Origin: Alnus glutinosa
Taxonomy: Eukaryota; Streptophyta; Magnoliopsida; Fagales; Betulaceae
Direction of reading: 5' to 3'
Assembly (NCBI RefSeq): GCF_958979055.1
Contig: NC_084888.1
Location: forward strand, 33,475,804-33,539,803
Length of the DNA stretch: 64,000 nt
Shown: piece by piece, positions 61,140-64,000 of the stretch
How the letters are laid out: each line of letters starts with the position of its first letter
Numbering within the stretch: position 1 is the first letter of the stretch
Notes under the pieces: generated by a model
The model's database searches: none
Told to the model about the DNA's origin: nothing
Seen by the model: only the letters and a program-made list of their open reading frames with translations
Position numbers and translations under genes: made by a program

Positions 61140-61750
61140 CTAAAGGTTGCAGCAAAAGCATATGTGGAAGGTTTTAATATTGCTACCTGCCGTGCTGAAG
61201 CTCCTCCTAGAGCCACGCAATTGCATCAACCAAAGTGGAAAAAGCCACTGGAAGGTACTTGGAAGATCAACTGGGATGCTGCGGTTTCTAAGGAATCAAG
61301 GACAATGGGAGTGGGTATAGTTATTCGAGATGAAGGAGGAAGGTTCGTGGCAGCAAAGATGAAAGTTGTCCCCTACATCGTGGACCCTAACGCTGCTGGA
61401 ACAATAGCCGCTTGGAGTGCGGTGCAGTTTGGCCGAGAAATGGGGGCTAATCGAATTGTTTTGGAGGGAGATTCAATGGTGGTAGTCTCGGCTTTGCGTG
61501 CATCGGAGTCTTGCGATCGGCTTTTTGGTCAATTGATCGATAATATTAAGTCATATTTTTCTCATTTTTCTCCCGTGAAAGTGAATCATGTCCGTAGAGA
61601 AGCAAATGTGGCTGCTCATGTAATGGCTAAAATGGCGATTTCCAATCTGTTGAACCACTCTTGGGTGGGGGAGTGTCCTCGTTTCATTCAAGATGTTGTG
61701 GCAGCAGAATGTAATTTTTCTGATTGAGTATTTAAAAAAAAAAAAAAAAA
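61140..61750 (+). mobile_element. 5'-truncated LINE: RNase H domain and poly-A tail
   Basis: The plus-strand frame 61164-61727 (187 codons) is the RNase H end of a plant L1 ORF2: TWKINWDAAV, GVGIVIRDEGG, LEGDSMVVVSAL and VNHVRREANVAAHVMAK, with the catalytic acidic positions kept. It opens upstream to about 61141 (KVAAKAYVEG). A TGA at 61725 is followed by a poly-A run (61733-61750). AAAGGTTG before (61141) and TTAAGGTTG after (61755) may be a worn target-site duplication. Confidence 0.85.
61164..61727 (+). CDS. RNase H-like domain remnant of a LINE, open frame of 187 aa
   Basis: Open from 61164 to the TGA, but only the last part of a LINE ORF2. It has no promoter or start of its own that I can identify and is best read as a retroelement fossil with an intact frame, hence fairly young. 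Gene predictors may call it a putative ribonuclease H protein. Confidence 0.6.
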   Translation: MEGFNIATCRAEAPPRATQLHQPKWKKPLEGTWKINWDAAVSKESRTMGVGIVIRDEGGRFVAAKMKVVPYIVDPNAAGTIAAWSAVQFGREMGANRIVLEGDSMVVVSALRASESCDRLFGQLIDNIKSYFSHFSPVKVNHVRREANVAAHVMAKMAISNLLNHSWVGECPRFIQDVVAAECNFSD

Positions 61751-62837
61751 CTTTTAAGGTTGGAAAGTCAACTTCAATAACAACACTTAGTATGAGAGAG
61801 AGACGCAGAGACAAGAGAAAGAGGAAGAAAGCTGAATCCAAATCCAAATCCAAATCAACCCATCGGCGACCCATGGTTTCCACCGAAACACAAGAATCTT
61901 CTGATGGTTTCCACCAAAACACCAGAATCTGCCTCTCCCTCTTCTTCGTCTTCTCATACTCCGGTGGGACTGGGTTAGGGAAGCGAGGCTTCGTTGACGC
62001 CGAGCGATTCGACGTTGGTGGTCCTCTTCTCGGTCACCACCATACCCATCCTCCAAGCATGACCGACTGAGAGAGAGAACGCCGTTCTTTCTTTGCGTGA
62101 GAAAAAGTAAGAAAAAACAATAAAATATAAGATACATCTGTGAACAGTATCAACCCACATGTGGCGTGATACTGTTGACAAATGGACGATGGAGCTATTC
62201 TGGCGTTGGGTTGCATAATCTGATAGAGGAAGATTTTATTGTTTCTGCCATCTACTTTAGCTAAGAGTTGGGTTTACATACACTGTTGGGGATGCTCTAA
62301 CACTTATTATGTCAACAACTGAAATATAGACTGTTAAATGACAGTGCACGTGACACTTATTTTCATAAAATATCTATTGCATAAATTTGTGTTGAAGCAT
62401 TTTCCTTAAATTGTATTGCTTATTCGTCAGTCTTCCGAGTCACCTTTCATGGCTTCATAACCAAAATAACTACAAAGACTAATGCTGTACACACTTCACT
62501 TCCACACTTTTTGACATGACTTTTAAAATTATAATTAAATTTTAAAAAAATTAATATTAAATTTTGATTAAATTATAATTTTAAAAGCCACGTAAAATAG
62601 AGAATATGAATGTTGTAGCATTTTTCAACTACAAAAACAAAACATGTCCTCCAGAACAATCACAAAAAGCACACAGGATGACAGGAGAGAAATTTAATGC
62701 CATTTCTAGAACGGTGGTTGGTTCTAGAACTGTCAGAGGCTCTAGAACTGTCTGTAATTTGAGACTGACTTCAGAGTTGTGCCTGCGCAAGAAATGGTTA
62801 ATTCATGGGAAGCAATCAGCAACAGTTTTTAGAGAAT
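61751..62837. other. Intergenic DNA downstream of the second GST copy
   Basis: 61790-62200 has short frames on both strands, none recognised. From about 62330 the sequence is the duplicate of 55730-56100. It carries an AT-rich insertion near 62475-62630 that is absent from the first copy and contains inverted ATTATAATTAAATTTTAAAA-type segments. Confidence 0.45.
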
Positions 62838-64000
62838 TTAACTAGTAATGTGGAAAGAAGGAAATACCAAGAAGCGTTTCTTGTAAATTTCCACCAGCTC
62901 CTCTGGTTCACGTCGAGTTTGTTTGTAGGCCTCATTTGTGTCCATCTCCTACAAAATATTAATAAAGCCTCAGACTATATCAGCTTCATATTTCTTTTCT
63001 TTTTTTTTTTCTTTATCATACTCATGTTATATCGGCTAACGTGGCATGTTTTGAATGTATATATATTTTTTTTTTTAATTATTGATATGAAAAGCTACTT
63101 AAAACACGCAATATCAGCTAGTGTGACATTAATATAATAAGGGAAATCCTTAGGTACCCACTGGGATCCCACTCCTATCCCACCCTTGCATATGTGGACC
63201 AATGATGTGAGAGATGCTAGAGAGAGTGTTGTGGAACCCTCATTTTTTTTAATAATATCATTAGACCACATATGCAAGGGTGGGATAAGAGTGGGATCCC
63301 GATGGGTACCCAAGCATTTCCCATATACTAAATAGGTGTTGAAAAAAATTACTCTTAAATCTATATTGATTTGTAAATGGGCACAAGGGCTTACGAACCC
63401 ATCTATTTTGCTCTTTTGTCTTTTTCCTACTTACAAATTTATTCACCAAACGGCTCCATGTATCTAAAAAGACTTCTTTCAGCCAAGGGATGGCAATACT
63501 CATCAGCAATAGTATACATGCAGCAGAGTATGCACTTGCTTTTCTGTCTATACTATCCACAACACTCTAAAAAGTTAGACCCATATTGTGTGGAAAACTG
63601 CTCGGTTTGTTATAAAGGTGCTTAAGTCCCACGTTGGTATCTTACTAGGTGAGACTGAACTTAATAAGTAATTTTAGAAAACTCCAATTGTAACTTGACT
63701 AATCATTTTGAAGTGAGGCTAGCATTTTCTCTGAACGTTACAATATCTCACCTCCAATGCCATATTGCACAAGCAATTAGTATATGTTAACCTTTAGCGA
63801 CGCTAATAGAAACAGGTCGAGAAACATCAGAAAGTTTGAAGACTTTTTAAGCCAAAACATGACATCCATGGTTGAGCTCATGAGCTGGAAGGAGATCGAC
63901 TCGTGGAGCTTAAAAAGCCTTCAGCTTGTAAACACCCAAGATTTATTTTTTTTTGATAAGTAAGAGAACACCCAAGATTTATTGAAGCTTATAAGAGCAA
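62838..64000 (-). CDS. GSTL: Second Lambda-class GST, 3' end only (runs off the right edge)
   Basis: The last exon, 62948-62838, encodes EMDTNEAYKQTRREP, EELVEIYKKRFLV and FPSFHITS followed by TAA, nearly identical to exon 9 of the first GST (56210-56100). It has the same AG acceptor and the same stop position. The rest is intron 8, aligned with 56211-56866 but enlarged by three insertions. By alignment with the first copy, exon 8 should start about 76 bases beyond 64000. The exon is undamaged, so the gene may be functional, but this cannot be judged from one exon. Confidence 0.8.
63022..63133. mobile_element. Hairpin MITE, CACTTAAAACACG family, copy 3
   Basis: ATGTTATATCGGCTAACGTGGCATGTTTTGA is mirrored by CTTAAAACACGCAATATCAGCTAGTGTGACAT. 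Absent at the matching place in intron 8 of the first GST (about 56255). Confidence 0.6.
63141..63322. mobile_element. MITE with long terminal inverted repeats in GST copy 2 intron 8
   Basis: The left end GGGAAATCCTTAGGTACCCA...GGGATCCCACTC and CACCCTTGCATATGTGG is mirrored by CCACATATGCAAGGGTGGG and GAGTGGGATCCCGATGGGTACCCAAGCATTTCCC. About 55-base arms around a short centre. The target-site duplication is not clear. Absent in the first GST copy. Confidence 0.75.
63931..63983 (-). mobile_element. Micro-insertion of a LINE tail (19 bp) with 17-bp target-site duplication
   Basis: AACACCCAAGATTTATT occurs at 63931-63947 and 63967-63983 with only TTTTTTTGATAAGTAAGAG between. The paralogous intron of the first GST has the uninterrupted site (TCAACAACTAAGATTTATTG, about 56830-56849), showing that this is an insertion. 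Confidence 0.88.

Noticed and set aside
63560-63760. LTR-like fragment in the second GST intron as a separate new insertion
   Set aside because: The same fragment is at the same place in the first GST copy (56510-56640), so it predates the gene duplication.

Overview
The window is nuclear DNA of a dicot plant, most likely a woody eudicot. The protein-coding genes have GT-AG introns and read as close relatives of Arabidopsis families. The intergenic DNA is AT-rich and full of L1-type LINE tails, copia sequence and hairpin MITEs. The recurring LINE 3' tail (poly-A preceded by CTTATC, with an upstream GGCGCC-containing stretch) recalls Fagales or Vitis genomes, but that placement is inference only. 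There are no bacterial features, no CRISPR and no tRNA or rRNA gene that I can support.

Layout: 173-2804 (-) is ELP6, the smallest Elongator subunit. 2.9-6.3 kb is a repeat field of tandem and direct duplications and palindromes. 6.76-11.98 kb (-) is a decayed L1 LINE, followed by a MITE with a 9-bp target-site duplication (TSD). 15946-21177 (+) is an RLCK-VII kinase of the PBL7/CDL1 type. 23639-43370 (-) is an 18-exon Rab-GAP (TBC domain plus coiled-coil tail) whose introns hold at least six retroelement insertions, including a complete LTR-bounded copia element nested in a LINE. 45136-46194 is a GC-rich non-autonomous Mutator-like element. 47.6-50.1 kb has a pair of about 99% identical 0.58-kb direct repeats around a MITE. 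51021-53837 (+) is phosphatidylglycerophosphate synthase. 56100-59667 (-) is a Lambda-class glutathione transferase with a likely plastid transit peptide. 62838 to the right edge (-) is the 3' end of a second, tandem Lambda GST.

The genes do not form a pathway. They cover tRNA wobble modification (ELP6), receptor kinase signalling (PBL7), vesicle traffic (Rab-GAP), phosphatidylglycerol synthesis (PGP synthase) and redox or thiol chemistry (GSTL). All five complete models keep an open frame across all exons, so the transposon load has not visibly broken them. Exon junctions were set by eye from splice consensus, codon phase and remembered family sequence; cDNA would be the direct test.

The points most worth a second look are: the two possible starts of the Lambda GST (plastid versus cytosol); a 608-codon intact ORF in an L1-like element without reverse transcriptase; three very short LINE-tail insertions, one of which has an empty site in the paralogous intron; and the GC-rich Mutator-like element.
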